A program made the translations under genes and the position numbers. Positions 62,268 to 64,000 of a stretch of DNA of 64,000 nucleotides are shown in pieces; within the stretch, counting starts at the first letter, position 1; the number at the start of each line of letters is the position of its first letter. The notes under the pieces were generated by a model that was given only the letters and a program-made list of their open reading frames with translations, was not told the origin of the DNA and ran no database searches. Source of the DNA: Alphaproteobacteria bacterium (GTDB taxonomy: Bacteria > Pseudomonadota > Alphaproteobacteria > UBA8366); NCBI GenBank assembly GCA_021774335.1, contig JAJFJD010000012.1:181331-245330 (forward strand), read 5' to 3'.

Positions 62268-63092
62268 TCAACGATGTCCAATTGCCAGATGCGCCTCGAT
62301 CGGGACAGCTAAGCCATCGCCGACCCTGTAGGTTTCCAGCGCGTTACGAACATCAGCAACGATTTTACCCTGTACCGCGGCATCCAGTTTCGCGACAGCT
62401 CCGGCAACAGGCGTGGCGGAAATATAGCCGGGGACGTATTCCTCCAGCGACGCGTGGCGGATTGTCTCGGCTTCGACGCGAATCTCAACATCTCGAAATC
62501 CCGCATCGACGACGTTTTGACGCAGCTGTTTGGCGTCGCCAAAACCGAATGCCGACCGAACTAATGCGGCCTCATCCTTACCCACATGGCGATCAACAGC
62601 CTCTGCAATGGCTGATTGCCAGGGACAATGTTCGATCGATCGCCAGACACTCACCAGGAGACGCCCCCCTGGTGCTAACACCCGATGCATCTCGGAAAGC
62701 GCCGCCGGCTTTTCGGGGAAAAACTGAAGACCGTGTTGACAGAGGATGCAATCGAAACTCGCGTCATCGAACGGCATTTCTGTGACGCTGCCTTCGTGCC
62801 AGTCAATCGTAGTGGGATTATCCTTAGATGCGCGCGCCCGGGCGAGCATACCGGCGTTGAGATCGAAACCGACCACACTACCTTTCGGTCCCACTTCCTT
62901 CGCTGCCAAACGAGTTACAACGCCAGTGCCGCAGGCAACATCCAGTACACTGTTGCCGGGCTCGATTTCGGCTGCCTTCACGAGACGTCGCGAGTAACCT
63001 CGCATGAAGGCGTCGACGATATAGGTGTCGTAGGCGAGCGGCGCATCACCGCCTAATTGCCAACCTGAGCCTTGCGCATTTGTTCCCGACAT
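62268..63092 (-). CDS. Class I SAM-dependent methyltransferase
   Basis: 274 aa with GGGAGACGGAGA in front of the ATG. Motif I VLDVACGTGVVTRLAAKEVG near 48-67, motif II VVGFDLNAGMLARARA near 73-88, and EMPFDDASFDCILCQHGLQFFPE near 106-128. Close in pattern to the methyltransferase at 60200, and like it of the UbiE type. It is transcribed away from the MerB-like gene. Target unknown. Confidence 0.88.
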   Translation of the reverse strand: MSGTNAQGSGWQLGGDAPLAYDTYIVDAFMRGYSRRLVKAAEIEPGNSVLDVACGTGVVTRLAAKEVGPKGSVVGFDLNAGMLARARASKDNPTTIDWHEGSVTEMPFDDASFDCILCQHGLQFFPEKPAALSEMHRVLAPGGRLLVSVWRSIEHCPWQSAIAEAVDRHVGKDEAALVRSAFGFGDAKQLRQNVVDAGFRDVEIRVEAETIRHASLEEYVPGYISATPVAGAVAKLDAAVQGKIVADVRNALETYRVGDGLAVPIEAHLAIGHR

Positions 63093-63410
63093 TCTCCGTC
63101 TCCCTGCACGCCAATCAAAAGCATCCTAACGCCGAGACTAGCGGTTTTGCGGTAATCACAACACTCTTCAGTTACAGGCAACCTATCCGTTGTATGTCCG
63201 GAGATGAGGGAACAGCGGACCACGATCAGCGGCGGGCTGACTTTGCTTCGTAGCCAACTCCGTAAGTCTCACCACCAAACTCGCTTGGCCAATTTGACGT
63301 TCTGAAATGAAGGATTTATGGCGGGATTCGATCCAACGCGTGCGGGGCGATGATGGACAATTGCCGGATCATGACCGTATGATGTGACACGATTATCGGA
63401 GGTTGTGATG
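63093..63410. other. 318-bp divergent gap before the MerB-like gene
   Basis: Holds the promoters of the methyltransferase (minus) and the MerB-like selenoprotein gene (plus). TTGACG occurs at 63294-63299 but no good -10 box at standard spacing was found. The MerB-like ribosome site GGAGG lies at 63398-63402. No gene was seen. Confidence 0.5.
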
Positions 63411-64000
63411 ATGGGCACGAGTCAGCTGGATCAGACCTATCATTTTATCATTCGGCGCTTCGTCGAAACCGGTCGGGCGCCCCACTACACCGACATCGCG
63501 CGTGAGTTTTCAGTGTCCCCCGATGATGGCAAGCACCTGCTGCATGAGCTGATGGCAGTCAGCTTGCCGAACTGGCTTTATCCGGAAACGGACCAGATCG
63601 TCTCCTTCGCGCCGTTCAACAATCTGCCGACGCATTACCGGGTCAGCGTCGATGGCGAGCAGAAGTGGTTCGCGCAGTGCGGATTGGAGTCGGTCGCGCT
63701 GTCCTGGCTTTTCCCCGGCAAGCAAGTCCGTGTCGATGCACCCTGTCTCGCGACCGGCGAGCCGCTCGGTTTTGCGATGCGCGACGGCGTCTTCGAAAGT
63801 CGCGAACCGGATGGCATTTGCATGTATGTCGACCTGCCAGTTTCCAAATGGTTCGGTAACCTGCCCTTTGCCTGAAGCCGCATGAACCTCTTTCGGTCGA
63901 AAGAGGATGCTCAAGACTGGTCGGAGTTCAAGCCGGGTACGGAGGACGGTATCCTGCCTCTGACCGTCGCTGCGGACCTGCTGTGCACGCCCCGCCACCG
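63411..64000 (+). CDS. MerB-like organometal lyase selenoprotein (in-frame TGA at 63873 read as Sec155), partial
   Basis: The ATG at 63411 lies 8 bases after GGAGG (one at 63408 is possible). MerB cleaves carbon-mercury bonds with Cys96, Asp99 and Cys159. Here PTHYRVSVDGEQKWFAQCGLES puts C90 at Cys96 and E93 at Asp99, followed by WLFPGKQVRVDAPCLATGEPL. The frame meets TGA at 63873 and continues open to the window end as SRMNLFRSKEDAQDW, the counterpart of MerB's stretch CNHVHFFAS after Cys159. So TGA sits exactly at the second catalytic cysteine and is residue 155. A SECIS-type hairpin follows. The N-terminal winged helix (GRAPHYTDIAREFSVS) is also MerB-like. The gene runs off the window. Confidence 0.85.
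63873..63906 (+). promoter_or_regulatory. Bacterial SECIS element of the MerB-like gene
   Basis: The UGA (63873-63875) is followed by CCTCTTTC (63887-63894), loop GGTC (63895-63898) and GAAAGAGG (63899-63906), a perfect 8-bp hairpin. The loop starts 19 nt after the UGA and opens with two G bases. The GGUC loop is the same as in the E. coli fdhF SECIS. This is strong support for reading the UGA as Sec. Confidence 0.85.

Noticed and set aside
63314..63336. tRNA-like T-arm pattern (GGATTCGATCC)
   Set aside because: No acceptor stem, CCA or anticodon arm can be built around it.
63882..64000. A separate small gene starting at ATG 63882
   Set aside because: It has no ribosome site, is in the same frame as the MerB-like gene, and its sequence is the missing MerB C-terminus, so Sec readthrough explains it better.
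1..64000. CRISPR array, rRNA operon or IS element
   Set aside because: No regularly spaced direct repeats, no rRNA sequence and no transposase with terminal repeats were seen; the only recombinase is the integrase at 58343.

Overview
The window reads as a stretch of alphaproteobacterial chromosome, most like a Rhodospirillales-type heterotroph. It is GC-rich, with dense genes that often overlap by 1-4 bases, many DMT, MFS and ABC transporters, LysR and RpiR regulators, a PAS_5-type protein and a CoxL-type molybdoenzyme. The taxonomic placement is inferred from gene content, not from a marker gene.

The strongest theme is selenocysteine (Sec). The window opens with the end of selB. Downstream lies a complete tRNA-Sec gene (selC, 1448-1542) with an 8-bp acceptor stem, a 6-bp D stem, a UCA anticodon and its own sigma70-type promoter. 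Two genes then carry in-frame TGA codons that are best read as Sec. The first is a UGSC-family protein (4387-4932, Sec102) behind a partner gene and a divergent LysR regulator. The second, at the right edge, is a MerB-like organometal lyase (63411 to beyond 64000, Sec155) whose TGA sits where MerB has its second catalytic cysteine. Each TGA is followed 18-19 nt later by the loop of a bacterial SECIS-type hairpin, and the MerB-like one has the GGUC loop known from fdhF.

Layout. 1-2.1 kb: selB end, enolase-superfamily enzyme, selC, AhpD/CMD-fold protein. 2.1-4.9 kb: LysR regulator and UGSC selenoprotein locus. 5-7.8 kb: PAS_5 protein, SMP-30 lactonase, NAD(P)-dependent dehydrogenase. 7.9-11.1 kb: GH15 enzyme and OtsA. 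11.1-11.4 kb: a gene-free stretch with a 6S-like structured RNA candidate. 11.4-15 kb: four tandem paralogous alpha/beta hydrolases. 15-19.8 kb: HlyD / RbbA-like / ABC-2 exporter. 20-21.5 kb: Hsp20 and a LysR regulator. 21.7-28.6 kb: fused ABC exporter, MFS, two DMT permeases, a small membrane protein. 28.7-34.6 kb: aldehyde dehydrogenase, MmgE/PrpD protein, Na+/H+ antiporter, amidase. 34.6-35.9 kb: metallophosphoesterase and HIT protein. 35.9-44.1 kb: an Opp/Dpp-type ABC importer with an RpiR regulator and two glycerophosphodiesterases. 44.1-50.7 kb: a GST apparently started by ATC, an acidic amino acid-type ABC importer, a phosphonopyruvate/sulfopyruvate decarboxylase-like enzyme, an Asp/Glu racemase, a SnoaL-like secreted protein. 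51-58.2 kb: MATE and DMT transporters, SDR, class III CoA-transferase, CoxL-like subunit.

58.2-64 kb is an accessory region. A 3'-half copy of tRNA-Thr(GGT) abuts a tyrosine recombinase and two small helix-turn-helix genes. These are followed by two SAM methyltransferases, a GNAT-like protein and the MerB-like selenoprotein. Six copies of a short GTCTGCT/AGCAGAC palindrome lie between the genes there. No CRISPR array, rRNA or insertion sequence was seen.
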